From: Oceanobacillus sp. J11TS1
GTDB taxonomy: Bacteria > Bacillota > Bacilli > Bacillales > Amphibacillaceae
DNA: 64,000 nt
Direction of reading: 5' to 3'
Assembly (NCBI RefSeq): GCF_018333215.1
Contig: NZ_BORO01000009.1
Coordinates: 83,265-147,264, forward strand
Shown here piece after piece: positions 26,639 to 36,452 of the stretch; positions within the stretch are counted from its first letter, which is position 1, and every line of letters begins with the position of its first letter. The notes under the pieces are model-generated. The model was not told the DNA's origin and did not search any database. It saw nothing but the letters and a program-made list of their open reading frames with translations. The position numbers were made by a program, and so were the translations under genes.

Positions 26639-27087
26639 GTTTATCTGATGAAAGTAATTTTGGCTAGAGAAGGCAGCTTTCTAATCATAGAGAGTTGCTC
26701 TAAATATTCGATATAAACAGGTTAAATTAAATGGTTTGCCCTATGTAAAGCCCCTCCCAAAAACTTAACTTTGGCGAGAGGGCTTCTTTCTTCTCAATGA
26801 TTACTTATATTCCATAGATAATAAATATAAGTAAATTGCTGAGCCCAAGAATTCCTTATTACCATCGTCAAATAGCAATTCATTTAAGGCTAAAGCAATA
26901 AAATAACAATTTTATCTATCTATAAAATTAGTAATTGAGGTTTGGGCATAGGAAACTTTTTACTCCCTCACAAAATCCTATTATCTGAATAAACCCGTCT
27001 ATAAGAGAATAATAATAAATAAATCTAATCGGAAGCTAACAACTGCATCATTGTTAGCTTCTTGCAGTATTACAAAGGAGGGAAACA
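26639..27087. promoter_or_regulatory. Intergenic region with a terminator and a pre-gene hairpin
   Basis: 449 bases. A terminator-like stem (AAGCCCCTC with GAGAGGGCTT, 26748-26790) closes the upstream operon. GGAAGCTAACAA (27031-27042) pairs with TTGTTAGCTT (27051-27060) just before the Shine-Dalgarno of the symporter gene and could act as a leader hairpin or weak terminator. The middle is AT-rich and shows nothing else. Confidence 0.55.
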
Positions 27088-28746
27088 ATGATAACTGCTA
27101 CTTGGGATTTGCTTTGGGAGAAACACGATCAGGTGAAAGAGATGTTCCGGTTTTTTATTAAGCCAGGAGAGGCGATTGCACAGAAAAAGTTGAACAAGCC
27201 CGATGACGGAGCTGGAGGGCGCGGCAATGGAAATGAAAATAAGGAGAAAGAAAAACGTTCTTATACCCCTGTCCAGCTTATTGGTCTTATAGCTGGTCCG
27301 CTATTATTTTTAATTACTTTACTGTTCATATCTCCTGAAGGTTTGTCGAGCGAGGGGCAAGCAGTTTTAGCAAGTACCATTTGGATTGCAGTTTGGTGGA
27401 TGACAGAAGCTATACCAATTCCTGCCACAGCACTGCTGCCTATTATTCTATTTCCCTTAACAAATGGCTTAGACATTGGAGCAACCACTTCCGCATATGG
27501 GAGTGACACCATCTTCCTATTTATGGGAGGTTTTATCCTTGCTTTGGCGATGGAAAAATGGAATTTACACAGGAGAATTGCCATTAACATTATCTCCGTA
27601 ATGGGAACAAATATGGACCGTATTGTCCTTGGGTTTATGGTTGCGACGGGCTTCCTTTCTATGTGGATATCAAATTCCGCCACAGCAATGATGATGGTTC
27701 CGATTGGATTGGCTATTATTTACCAAGTATCTGATACACTAAAAGAAGAATCTGGTATGGAGCAGCCAAAAGAGAATTTTGCATTTGTGAAATCGTTAAT
27801 GCTAGGTATTGCTTACGCTGCTTCTCTTGGAGGAATGGCTACATTGATTGGCACGCCGCCTAACGCCATTTTAGCTGGTACTGTTAAGGAGTTATATGGC
27901 GTCGAGATATCTTTTGCATCCTGGATGATGTTCGGTGTTCCATTTGCATGGATATTTATTCTGGCAACCTGGATCTACTTAACAAAAGTCGCATTTCCAT
28001 TAAAAATGAAAACACTCCCCGGCGGCAGAAAGATTTTAGATCAAGAGAAAAGAAAACTTGGAAGGGCATCTTATGAAGAAAAAGCAGTATTTATCATTTT
28101 TATTTTAACTGCATTCGCATGGATTTCACGTACATTCGTTCTGAATAAACTAAACCCAAACATTGACGATGCCATTATCGCTATAGCAGCGGCTCTGATT
28201 CTATTTTTAATCCCTGCCAAAAATAGAAAAGGAGATTATTTAATTGATTGGAATAGTACTGTCAAACTTCCTTGGGGAATTCTGCTTCTGTTTGGAGGGG
28301 GACTTGCCATCGCAGCTGGGTTTACCTCTTCAGGATTATCTGAATGGATCGGCACACAGTTAACCGCGCTGCAAGGAGTTCACCTATTGATTATTATCCT
28401 GGCTGTCGCTGCACTGGTTATTTTCTTAACCGAGATTACATCTAATACCGCAACAGCTACAATGATGTATCCAATTCTAGCAGCACTCGCACTTGCGATA
28501 AATGTGCATCCATTTGTATTAATGATTGCTGGAGGGCTGGCTGCATCGTGTGCATTTATGCTTCCGGTAGCAACTCCGCCTAACGCTGTTGTTTTTGGAT
28601 CTGGTTATCTGCGAATTCCGGATATGGCTAAGGCCGGATTTGTTTTAAATCTTATTGGTATTGTTCTAGTTACTTTAACTGTTTATTTATTGGTCCCTTT
28701 ATTCCTAGGCATTGACTTAGGAACGTATCCAGAGAGCTTTAAATGA
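27088..28746 (+). CDS. DASS/SLC13-family sodium:dicarboxylate or sulfate symporter
   Basis: 552-aa membrane transporter. A hydrophilic N-terminal extension (about 1-65) precedes roughly eleven helices. The two Ser-Asn-Thr sodium/substrate motifs are visible as ISNSATAMMMVPIGLA and ITSNTATATMMYPIL, and the paired loops as IGTPPNAI and VATPPNAVVFGSG. Start ATG 27088 has a strong AAAGGAGGG. Closest known type is SdcS-like dicarboxylate uptake. Substrate inferred. Confidence 0.9.
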   Translation: MITATWDLLWEKHDQVKEMFRFFIKPGEAIAQKKLNKPDDGAGGRGNGNENKEKEKRSYTPVQLIGLIAGPLLFLITLLFISPEGLSSEGQAVLASTIWIAVWWMTEAIPIPATALLPIILFPLTNGLDIGATTSAYGSDTIFLFMGGFILALAMEKWNLHRRIAINIISVMGTNMDRIVLGFMVATGFLSMWISNSATAMMMVPIGLAIIYQVSDTLKEESGMEQPKENFAFVKSLMLGIAYAASLGGMATLIGTPPNAILAGTVKELYGVEISFASWMMFGVPFAWIFILATWIYLTKVAFPLKMKTLPGGRKILDQEKRKLGRASYEEKAVFIIFILTAFAWISRTFVLNKLNPNIDDAIIAIAAALILFLIPAKNRKGDYLIDWNSTVKLPWGILLLFGGGLAIAAGFTSSGLSEWIGTQLTALQGVHLLIIILAVAALVIFLTEITSNTATATMMYPILAALALAINVHPFVLMIAGGLAASCAFMLPVATPPNAVVFGSGYLRIPDMAKAGFVLNLIGIVLVTLTVYLLVPLFLGIDLGTYPESFK

Positions 28747-28802
28747 ATAAAAGGAATGAACTTTTATCAATATATTAGCTCCATCTTATTATAATTCTAA
28801 CA

Positions 28803-28846
28803 AAAGAAAGCACCGAACAATTACTCGTTTGGAGCTTTCTTTTTTG
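28803..28846 (+). terminator. Terminator after the symporter gene
   Basis: AAAGAAAGCACCGAACA pairs with TTTGGAGCTTTCTTTTTT; small mismatches, good T-run. Confidence 0.82.
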
Positions 28847-28957
28847 TATAATGAATTTTCGAGCGGTAAAAAAGAAAGAAGAACGGCAAAAAGATAAGCA
28901 AATGTGAATTATTCTAATCAAGACTTCTAAAACGAATTTTAGCTCTTTAAATACTCT

Positions 28958-30169
28958 CTATTCATTAGAACCTGCAGACGATTTTACTATCCCTTTTTGT
29001 ACCAGTCTCACAAATAGCAGATACCCCACCGGCAGTATCCCAGCTGTCCATACAATCGCATTCCATCCTGCCATATTCCAAATTGGTCCAACTGCCGTAC
29101 TTCCAAACGTAACGCCAATATAATAGGATACTAAATACAGACTAGACGCGCTTCCCTTATGATGTGTTGCCTGCTCAGTTACAAAAGTCGCTGTTAAAGA
29201 ATGTGCTGTAAAAAAGCCTAGACAAATAACGCATAAACCAATAACAATCCATGGTAAAGAAAGGAATATTGTCATCATAACTCCAGCAGATAAAATAATA
29301 ATTCCAGCTATACGGACAGTGTTTAGCCCTAGAGAACCCGCCAGCCATCCGGCAAGTGGAGCTCCAATTACTCCAAATCCATAAGCGAAAAATGTATAGG
29401 AAATCGCTTTAGCTGAAAGAAAAAAAGGTTCTCCTTCCAGATGAAACGGCAAATAGGTCCAAATGGATGTAAAGGAAAGCTGCAATATAATTCCCACACC
29501 AAAAATCAAAAGCATCGATGGGTCTTTCAGGTGAAAGGCCATCCCCTCAATATCTTTCCGAAATGGGAGATGACTCGCTTCAAAAAAGCGGGATTTCGGT
29601 AAAAATACCAGCACAGCTACGATAATCAACACACCGATTCCTGCAAAAATATAAAATATCGTCTGCCATGCATAATCTTCTGCTAAATAACCGGCTAAAA
29701 CTCTTCCAACCATACCGCCAAAAGCATTACTTGCTATGTATAAAGCAGTTGCAATTCCCACGCTTGAGCGATCAACTTCCTCATTTAAATAGGCGAGTGA
29801 TGCTGCGGGCAAACCAGCCAATGCAAATCCCTGTATACATCGCAACAAGACAATGGCGTAAAAGGAGTCCAGCATCGGAATTAAGAGAAACGGAATCACG
29901 GTACCGATTAATGAATATTTGATAAAAGGCACTCTGCCGATTCGATCTGAAAAAAATCCAAGCACAATTAAACCAATAATTAAACCAATAATATTTCCGG
30001 ATAACGTTAATGTAGCCTCTGATACAGATATATCAAACTCTCTTACAAATACCGGTAATAACGGCTGAACGACATAAAGACTTGCAAACACAAAAAAAGA
30101 AGCGAATGCTAAGCATAGCGTGATTTTCCAAAAATAGAAATCTGTTTTATGATACTTCTTCATTTCCAT
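28958..30169 (-). CDS. MFS transporter, YnfM-like
   Basis: 403 aa, about twelve hydrophobic segments. Motif A appears as GFFSDRIGRVPFIKYS after helix 2; RCIQGFALAGLPAASLAYL in helix 4 is typical of the drug-proton group with YnfM-like members. GGGAG lies 9 bases before ATG 30169. Substrate unknown. GAGCG array C lies just upstream. Confidence 0.86.
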   Translation of the reverse strand: MEMKKYHKTDFYFWKITLCLAFASFFVFASLYVVQPLLPVFVREFDISVSEATLTLSGNIIGLIIGLIVLGFFSDRIGRVPFIKYSLIGTVIPFLLIPMLDSFYAIVLLRCIQGFALAGLPAASLAYLNEEVDRSSVGIATALYIASNAFGGMVGRVLAGYLAEDYAWQTIFYIFAGIGVLIIVAVLVFLPKSRFFEASHLPFRKDIEGMAFHLKDPSMLLIFGVGIILQLSFTSIWTYLPFHLEGEPFFLSAKAISYTFFAYGFGVIGAPLAGWLAGSLGLNTVRIAGIIILSAGVMMTIFLSLPWIVIGLCVICLGFFTAHSLTATFVTEQATHHKGSASSLYLVSYYIGVTFGSTAVGPIWNMAGWNAIVWTAGILPVGYLLFVRLVQKGIVKSSAGSNE

Positions 30170-30303
30170 ATCATGACACTCCCTATATTCTTAAGTATAC
30201 TAGAAAAAATAAATATTTAGTATACTTTGAATAAAATGCTTACAAAGAAACATGAAGGAAAATCTACTCAAATACCTGTTACCGATCCGTCTCAACCTAA
30301 ATC

Positions 30304-30492
30304 TGCTCCATTATCATGTTAAGCGCTCCAGTCTATTCCCTATTCGCTCTGTTTTCTCGTTATCCGCTCCATCTTATCCTAAATTCGCTCCATTATCATG
30401 TTAAGCGCTCCAGTCTATTCCCTATTCGCTCCGTTTTCTCGTTATCCGCTCCACCTCATCCTAAATCCGCTCCATTATCAAGCCAAACGCTC
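30304..30492 (-). repeat. GAGCG 20/21 array C, minus orientation
   Basis: On the plus strand the motif reads CGCTC, at 30324, 30345, 30365, 30386, 30406, 30427, 30447, 30468 and 30488, plus TGCTC at 30304. Steps alternate 20, 21, 20, 21 without exception. Four units make an 82-base super-repeat (30304-30385 and 30386-30467). It fills the gap between two minus-strand genes, with the motif pointing the same way as them. Bases 30170-30303 show no other structure. Confidence 0.93.
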
Positions 30493-30506
30493 CAACCCAG
30501 CCCTCC

Positions 30507-30540
30507 ATAAAAAAAAGAAAGCAATAATGCTCTCTCTTTT
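30507..30540 (-). terminator. Terminator of the UbiA-like gene
   Basis: On the minus strand GAGAGC pairs with GCTTTC around TTATT, flanked by AAAAGA and a run of eight T. Confidence 0.7.
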
Positions 30541-30541
30541 C

Positions 30542-31471
30542 TTAACTAAATATCCCAAGCCATATAGCTGTCACAAAAGCAAAGATTAGCAGCTTCTTCT
30601 CATCATTTGTTACATTCTCTACATCGTCCATATTCATTTTAATAACGAGATAGATTGCATAAACTAAAAGAACACCAGCACCAATTGCACCAGCTGGACG
30701 TGTAAAGGCTGTCCAAAGAAGTAATATACCAATCAGAATAAAATACAGTATAGCCGGTATTTTAACACCTGTTTTCCCAAAAGTATCTTCCGCCCAAACA
30801 ACGGAGGTACGTTTTATCGGTTGTGCTTTCCTGTCAGCATATCTGTCTGGAATATGATGTACCATTACCCAAGCCATACACCATACTGCATTAATCAGTG
30901 CATTTTGCCAAGCCCAGATAGGAATTTGATCAAGTAAAATCCAGGGTGCTGCAATTCCGAGCATCAGCATGGTGGGAAATAAACTAAACCATTCTCCTAC
31001 AAAAGGATAGTAAGCTAACTGGAATGGCTTTAATGAATAGGATACCGCTCCCCAAATACCGACAAGCGTTAAAATCGCGAATTCCATATACCCAAGAACA
31101 GCAAATAGAATTGCAATCAGCAATAAAAGAACGCTTGCACTGATACCTAATTGGATTAACATTCGCAGAGACATCGTTCCTGTCTTCAATACCCCGCTAC
31201 CGCCAGAAAGAATGCCTGGGCTATGCAGATCTGTGCCCGACTGATAATCCGCAATATCATTAAAAACATGCGTCAGCATTCCATGTATCAGCACTGCACC
31301 TAATAGTAATGTCAGTACCACTCCCATCACCGAAAATGCTGATAAAGAATAATGTAATAAAAGCGGCTGTACGGTTGATAAGATGGTTGCTACACTAGAA
31401 AAAAATACTGCTACAAGTCTTAGCAGCATGCCAATCCCTTTCAAACTAAATGTTGGCTGTGTCGGAAACAT
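30542..31471 (-). CDS. UbiA-family prenyltransferase-like membrane protein
   Basis: 309 aa with eight to nine hydrophobic segments. First Asp motif HVFNDIADYQSGTD and second motif HHIPDRYADRKA match the two Mg-diphosphate-binding sites of UbiA/MenA enzymes. I choose ATG 31471, 6 bases after GGGGG, over ATG 31477. MenA is a possible identity, but the N-terminal half is divergent and there are no menaquinone genes nearby, so the product is left open. Confidence 0.78.
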   Translation of the reverse strand: MFPTQPTFSLKGIGMLLRLVAVFFSSVATILSTVQPLLLHYSLSAFSVMGVVLTLLLGAVLIHGMLTHVFNDIADYQSGTDLHSPGILSGGSGVLKTGTMSLRMLIQLGISASVLLLLIAILFAVLGYMEFAILTLVGIWGAVSYSLKPFQLAYYPFVGEWFSLFPTMLMLGIAAPWILLDQIPIWAWQNALINAVWCMAWVMVHHIPDRYADRKAQPIKRTSVVWAEDTFGKTGVKIPAILYFILIGILLLWTAFTRPAGAIGAGVLLVYAIYLVIKMNMDDVENVTNDEKKLLIFAFVTAIWLGIFS

Positions 31472-31561
31472 GATCATCCCCCTTTTTCAATGACTTCATA
31501 TTGAATTCCGTTCTGGCATTAGTATAGCTACTTTCTCAAAATCTTTGACACGAGCTAATCA

Positions 31562-32017
31562 TTATTCTGCCGGGTTGCTGTCCAATACCACATTCAAACG
31601 AATACGATGTTCAAGCAGCGCCTTCATTGCACAGAGCACCATTGTGTACCCTCCCATTGAACCAATAGCTTGGCTGACAATCGCATCGCCTTCTCCAGTG
31701 AATCCGGAGTTAATAACTGTAACAACGGTTCCGACGCCTTCCTTAGCAGTAAAAATCCATTTGTCTTCTGTACCATCTGGCCATTCAATCAGAATCGCTT
31801 CATTTTCTTGTAATTCTTTTACATAGAGCGTATCCGAAACACCAAACATCTCCCATTCCCACTTAATATGCTTTCCCTGTTCCAATCTGCCGCTGCTTTT
31901 TGTAAACCAGAATTTTGTAGTGATTTCTGGATTAACCAGTGCTTCAAAAACCTCTTGGACAGGTTTTCTAATCAACATTTCCGCTTTCACTTCAGGTACT
32001 TTATTTAACGTAATCAT
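31562..32017 (-). CDS. SRPBCC/AHSA1-family protein
   Basis: 151 aa from ATG 32017, with AAGGAG at 8 bases; an earlier in-frame ATG at 32038 lacks a site. Features: KAEMLIRKPVQEVFEALVNPEITTKFWFTKSSG and the central HIKWEWEMFG. START-like hydrophobic cavity protein, ligand unknown. Not closely similar to the one at 14197. Confidence 0.76.
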   Translation of the reverse strand: MITLNKVPEVKAEMLIRKPVQEVFEALVNPEITTKFWFTKSSGRLEQGKHIKWEWEMFGVSDTLYVKELQENEAILIEWPDGTEDKWIFTAKEGVGTVVTVINSGFTGEGDAIVSQAIGSMGGYTMVLCAMKALLEHRIRLNVVLDSNPAE

Positions 32018-32384
32018 TATCCATTCTCCTTGTATCATAAGTGTGTTATTTTTAATCAGGCTAATATCAAAAATAGATTTATGCTTAGTTTTCTATATTA
32101 GCATAGCAGGTTTCCCCATCAATTATACAGGATTACTAACCATTAATTAATTATTTTTTCTGCTCTTTCCTGATTGTATACAAATTTTCAAAATATAAAA
32201 CACCTCTGGTATAGATATTTTTCATTCTAATACTTGAGGTGCTAGCTGCCTTAGCTGGCCATATTTCCTAATATTATTTTCCAAATACGCTGTGCTTATC
32301 TCTTACTATATCAAGAAAATGCTTTTATCTCCCTCCATTTAATAATTACAACTTTTTATTATTCTCTCGGAATGAAGTTTTATG
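32018..32384. other. Intergenic region
   Basis: 367 bases. Apart from the minus-strand hairpin at 32197-32241 and a small stem around AGCTGCCTTAGCTGG (32244-32258), it is AT-rich with no supported gene. Confidence 0.5.
32197..32241 (-). terminator. Probable terminator of the 83-aa protein gene
   Basis: Minus strand: CACCTC then GTAT pair with ATAC then GAGGTG around an A-rich loop, followed by TTTTATATTTT. It lies 144 bases after the stop codon at 32385. Confidence 0.55.
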
Positions 32385-32636
32385 CTACTCCATTTTGTTT
32401 TGAAAGGACTCTAATTTCCTTTCGATTTCCGCGAGTCTTTCTTCCAATTGCCGATCCTTTTCATCTTGCTCTATATCCGCTTGTACGGCTTCATCAATTG
32501 CTAAACTTGCTGCATAAGTACTTACTACGTCTCCTATTGTAGTTAATAATCCACCAATTAAAGCTAGCTTTAAACTATAATCGACTCTCACATCCTGTTC
32601 CGAATTGGCATAAGTCTTATTCATTTTTTTATCCAA
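32385..32636 (-). CDS. Small membrane/coiled-coil protein of unknown function
   Basis: 83 codons if TTG 32636 is the start, 79 from ATG 32624; neither has a strong ribosome site (GAGAGC precedes the TTG). One hydrophobic segment (YSLKLALIGGLLTTIGDVVSTYAASLAI, about 20-47) is followed by a highly charged heptad-like helix (DEKDRQLEERLAEIERKLESFQNKM), giving a single-span protein with a soluble coiled coil. Composition and frame look genuinely coding. I do not recognise the family. Confidence 0.6.
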   Translation of the reverse strand: MDKKMNKTYANSEQDVRVDYSLKLALIGGLLTTIGDVVSTYAASLAIDEAVQADIEQDEKDRQLEERLAEIERKLESFQNKME

Positions 32637-32698
32637 GCTCTCAACCGTGTTTTGTTATATATTATTCAAGCTGGACGTTTTCGGTTAATAGACACACT

Positions 32699-32733
32699 CG
32701 AAAAAGCGCCACAGCGATAAACTGTGACGCAAA
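32699..32733 (-). terminator. Terminator of ilvD
   Basis: Minus strand GCGTCACAG pairs with CTGTGGCGC around TTTATCG, followed by TTTTTCG. Confidence 0.85.
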
Positions 32734-32792
32734 ACAATTCAAATAGTTGATTAACACAAGATGCAGTGGCTTTTCCACAAGCGTTTTTGCTA

Positions 32793-34472
32793 TTATATTT
32801 CCATAACTCCACCAGTGTTTGCAGAAGTTACAAGTTTCGAATAACGGCCAAGCCATCCTTTTTTCACTTTTGGTTCAAAGCCTTTCCAATTTGCTTTTCG
32901 TTTGTCAAATTCTTCATCAGAAATGAGAAGGTTCATTTCGCGGTTTTCTAAATCTAATTCAATCATATCCCCATCTTCTACAAATGCAATAGGACCGCCT
33001 TCCGCGGCTTCTGGAGAGATATGACCAATGGAAATTCCTCGTGATGCCCCTGAAAAGCGTCCATCCGTAATTAAACCAACTTTTGCTCCTAAGCCTCGTC
33101 CAACAATCTGTGATGTCGGTGCAAGCATTTCTGGCATGCCCGGGCCGCCTTTAGGACCTTCATAGCGAATCACAACAACATGGCCTTCTTTTACTTTTCC
33201 AGACTCAATTCCTTCCAATGCCTCGTCCTGTGAATCAAAGCAGATAGCTGGTCCTTTAAAATATCCGCCAACCTCCGGATCAATTGCGCCTACTTTGACA
33301 ATAGAACCATTCGGTGCCAAGTTTCCAAATAATACGGCAAGTCCGCCTCGTTCTGTATGTGGATTATCTAATGGATGAATAACATCTTTATCTAAGGTCT
33401 CGGAATCCTGAACGTTTTCTCGAATGGTCTGTGCAGAAACACTTAGACAGTCGCCATTAAATGCACCTGGTTTCTTAAGTAATTCATTAATAATCGCACT
33501 AATTCCTCCTGCTCTATCCACATCTTCAATATGATAATTGGATGCCGGAGCAACTTTTGCCAAATGCGGAACACGATTTGCAATCTCATTGATGCGTTCA
33601 AGCGGATAATCTACTCCTGCTTCGTGCGCAAGTGCCAATGTATGCAATACCGTATTTGTTGAACCGCCCATCGCCATATCTAGTGCAAAGGCATTATCAA
33701 TAGCATCTTTTGTTACGATATCACGTGGCTTAATATCTTTTTTGATTAATTCCATTAATTGCTTTGCAGAACGTCTTACAAATTCTTTACGCTCTTCCGC
33801 AACCGCAAGAATCGTTCCATTTCCAGGAAGCGCCAAACCAATTCCTTCTGCCAAACAGTTCATCGAGTTGGCAGTAAACATACCAGAACATGATCCACAT
33901 GTTGGACATGCATTTTGCTCCAATTCTAATAATCTAGCTTCATCAATCTGTCCAGATTGATAGGCTCCAACGCCCTCGAAAACAGAGGTCAGTGAAAGCG
34001 GGTTACCTGCACTATCCGTTCCTGCCTTCATCGGTCCACCGCTGACAAAGATGGATGGAATGTTAACACGCAAGGATCCCATCAGCATTCCCGGGGTTAT
34101 TTTGTCACAGTTCGGAATACAAACCATACCGTCAAACCAGTGCGCATTCGCTACCGTTTCTACAGAATCAGCAATAAGCTCACGACTTGGCAAGGAATAT
34201 CTCATCCCAATATGTCCCATCGCAATCCCATCGTCCACGCCAATCGTGTTCATTTCGAATGGGATTCCTCCCGCTTCACGAATTGCCTCTTTTACAATTT
34301 TTCCGAATTCTTGCAAGTGAATATGTCCAGGAACAATATCTATATAAGAGTTAACCACCAGAATGAATGGTTTCCCCAAGTCCTTTGTTTTTACCCCTGC
34401 AGCATGAAGCAGGCTTCGATGTGGTGCACGATCAACACCCTTTTTGATCATATCGCTGCGTAGTTCTGCCAA
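32793..34472 (-). CDS. ilvD: Dihydroxy-acid dehydratase
   Basis: Branched-chain amino acid biosynthesis enzyme converting dihydroxy-isovalerate/methylvalerate to the keto acids; 559 aa, full length. Iron-sulfur cysteines lie in [12 protein letters not shown] and [37 protein letters not shown] carries the conserved catalytic Ser region. The start is TTG 34472 with GAAGG at 8 bases. It stands alone rather than in an ilv operon; the BCAA transporter brnQ follows upstream on the same strand behind its own terminator. Confidence 0.95.
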   Translation of the reverse strand: MAELRSDMIKKGVDRAPHRSLLHAAGVKTKDLGKPFILVVNSYIDIVPGHIHLQEFGKIVKEAIREAGGIPFEMNTIGVDDGIAMGHIGMRYSLPSRELIADSVETVANAHWFDGMVCIPNCDKITPGMLMGSLRVNIPSIFVSGGPMKAGTDSAGNPLSLTSVFEGVGAYQSGQIDEARLLELEQNACPTCGSCSGMFTANSMNCLAEGIGLALPGNGTILAVAEERKEFVRRSAKQLMELIKKDIKPRDIVTKDAIDNAFALDMAMGGSTNTVLHTLALAHEAGVDYPLERINEIANRVPHLAKVAPASNYHIEDVDRAGGISAIINELLKKPGAFNGDCLSVSAQTIRENVQDSETLDKDVIHPLDNPHTERGGLAVLFGNLAPNGSIVKVGAIDPEVGGYFKGPAICFDSQDEALEGIESGKVKEGHVVVIRYEGPKGGPGMPEMLAPTSQIVGRGLGAKVGLITDGRFSGASRGISIGHISPEAAEGGPIAFVEDGDMIELDLENREMNLLISDEEFDKRKANWKGFEPKVKKGWLGRYSKLVTSANTGGVMEI

Positions 34473-34848
34473 TTTGAATACCTTCTTTCTACTTTTTTAC
34501 TAAATGTAGCAATTAGAGATCATACCCTTCCCCACTTGCTCTGGAATGAATCTGATACGCATCTCGCCTGAAATACTTTCCAAACAGATTTATTTTTCAA
34601 TCTATTCAGAAAGAAATTTCACAGATGATTATATCGTGAAGAAACATTCTAATTTTTCTTATTTTACTACTTTTAGCAAGAAATTTATATACCAAAATAC
34701 AAATTTAATGAAAATTTTAAGAGATTTTGACGAAACGTGTAATAAAATAGCAAAATGTTGATAAATGAAATTATTTCTCTACGGCATAGCAGGCAATGAA
34801 AAAACCGACTGAGAGACTTATCGTCTATCAGCCGGTTTTTGTTTTTTC
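34473..34848. other. ilvD upstream region
   Basis: 376 bases. I looked for a T-box (specifier loop and AGGGTGG core) and found none. A plus-strand AT-rich frame at 34546-34761 looks like chance. The brnQ terminator occupies the right end. Confidence 0.5.
34799..34838 (-). terminator. Terminator of brnQ
   Basis: AAAACCGACTGA with TCAGCCGGTTTT, inner AGAC/GTCT pairs, T-run on the minus strand. Confidence 0.88.
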
Positions 34849-36186
34849 TTATTTTTTCACCTTAGTAACAATAATCATAATTACTGCAACAATAACCGCT
34901 GGCAATAGCCAACCTAAACCTTCTACATAAAGCGGAAGAACATCGCCAAGGTTATTAATAAGCGTAGCCAACCATTCAGGCAGCCTTATTTCTAATGACT
35001 TATAAAGTGCTACAAGACCGTCGATGATACTGAAAATGAAAGTTACTGCAATCGTCGGAATGTACACAAGCCGCGAATGGTTGAAAAATGGTGATACAAA
35101 AGTTAATAATACTAATACCATAGCCAGCGGATATAAGAACATCAGCACTGGGGTAGAAAAAGTAATAATATTTTCCAATCCAAAATTAGCTATTACAAAT
35201 GTTAAAATCGAAAAGAAAAAAACCAATGGTTTATAAGCAAGAGCCGGAAATAAAGAATGGAAATACTCTGCATTTGCTGTAATCAGTCCAATGGCAGTGG
35301 TCAAACAAGCTAATATAATAATAGCTGCCAGCAAAATACCGCCAAACGTACCAAAGTAATGGGAAGCTGCACCACTTAACACAGGCCCGCCATTATCAAA
35401 CACACCTAATTCCACCACACTTGTCGCACCTAGATAGGAAATTCCTACATAAATGATAACTAGTAAAGCTGTTGACATTAAACCAATTTTAGTAACAGCA
35501 GAAAGAATTTGATTATTATTTGTAATTCCAAAACCTTTTATAACGTTAATAATAATAATCCCAAATACAAGCGCAGCTAACGCATCCATGGTATTATATC
35601 CTTCTAAAAACCCTGTGAAGAAGGCTGACGATTGATATGTTTCATCCGGTGACTGGATAGAACCCATCGGATTGAAAAATGCGACGGCTAATAAAATGAT
35701 CAGCAAAATAACAAGCGCCGGCGCCAAGAATTTTCCTACATTATCAACAATTTTCGACGGGAATAATGAGAAAAGTAATGTGATTAAGAAAAAACAAGCG
35801 CTAAAAATCAATAAACCTGTCTGGTGGGATTCCTCATTCAGATAAGGCCCAATGCCGACTTCAAAAGCAACTGTTCCTGTTCTTGGTGCTGCAAAGAATG
35901 GCCCAATTGTTAGATAGAGCAACGCTGTAAATACTACTCCATATACAGGATGGACACGACTCGCAAGTTCCTGCAGATTATTTTTCCCAGAGAAGCCCAT
36001 CGCCATAATACCTAAGAAAGGGAGTCCTACTCCAGTTACTAAGAAGCCGATAACAGCTGGTGCCAGGTTATCACCTGAGAGTTGTCCTAACTGAGCTGGA
36101 AAAATCAGATTCCCTGCTCCAAAAAATAAAGCAAATAGCATAAATGCAATTGCTAAATAGTTACTTTTACGCAGTTTGGTGTTCAT
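34849..36186 (-). CDS. brnQ: Branched-chain amino acid:cation symporter BrnQ
   Basis: 445-aa LIVCS-family carrier with about twelve hydrophobic segments. FALFFGAGNLIFPAQLGQLSG near the N-terminus and FGIIIINVIKGFGITN mid-protein are typical. Start ATG 36186 behind AGGAGG. It imports Leu/Ile/Val with Na+. Its nearness to ilvD suits joint control by branched-chain amino acid status (for example CodY), but I found only a poor CodY-like sequence and do not claim a site. Confidence 0.93.
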   Translation of the reverse strand: MNTKLRKSNYLAIAFMLFALFFGAGNLIFPAQLGQLSGDNLAPAVIGFLVTGVGLPFLGIMAMGFSGKNNLQELASRVHPVYGVVFTALLYLTIGPFFAAPRTGTVAFEVGIGPYLNEESHQTGLLIFSACFFLITLLFSLFPSKIVDNVGKFLAPALVILLIILLAVAFFNPMGSIQSPDETYQSSAFFTGFLEGYNTMDALAALVFGIIIINVIKGFGITNNNQILSAVTKIGLMSTALLVIIYVGISYLGATSVVELGVFDNGGPVLSGAASHYFGTFGGILLAAIIILACLTTAIGLITANAEYFHSLFPALAYKPLVFFFSILTFVIANFGLENIITFSTPVLMFLYPLAMVLVLLTFVSPFFNHSRLVYIPTIAVTFIFSIIDGLVALYKSLEIRLPEWLATLINNLGDVLPLYVEGLGWLLPAVIVAVIMIIVTKVKK

Positions 36187-36452
36187 TATATTCCTCCTAC
36201 CTCCAAACCAAAAAATTCTTGGAATTATCTAATTATTTAACATAATTTGACGCGAATTTTATCTTACTACTTTCACGTATGAAATGCAACGTAAATACGG
36301 ATATTTTGTTAAATAGGAAGAATAAACTATCAAAATAGGAACAAACGAACTTTTGCTTATTTTCTTTCCATATAGACAAGCACTCTGGAACCTTATAATA
36401 TTAGACATAATCATCACATTCACAAACTACTATATAAAGAGGTTGATAGACT

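Noticed and set aside
30542-31471. Calling the UbiA-like gene menA
   Set aside because: Both Asp motifs fit the superfamily, but the N-terminal half is divergent and there is no menaquinone context.
34546-34761. 71-codon plus-strand frame in the ilvD upstream region
   Set aside because: AT-driven codon use, no ribosome site, and it lies in the likely promoter region of ilvD.
34473-34848. T-box upstream of ilvD
   Set aside because: No specifier hairpin and no AGGGTGG/CCGCG antiterminator core.
36187-36452. CodY box upstream of brnQ
   Set aside because: The best sequence (AATTCCAAGAATTTT on the minus strand) has about five mismatches to the 15-base consensus, too weak in AT-rich DNA.
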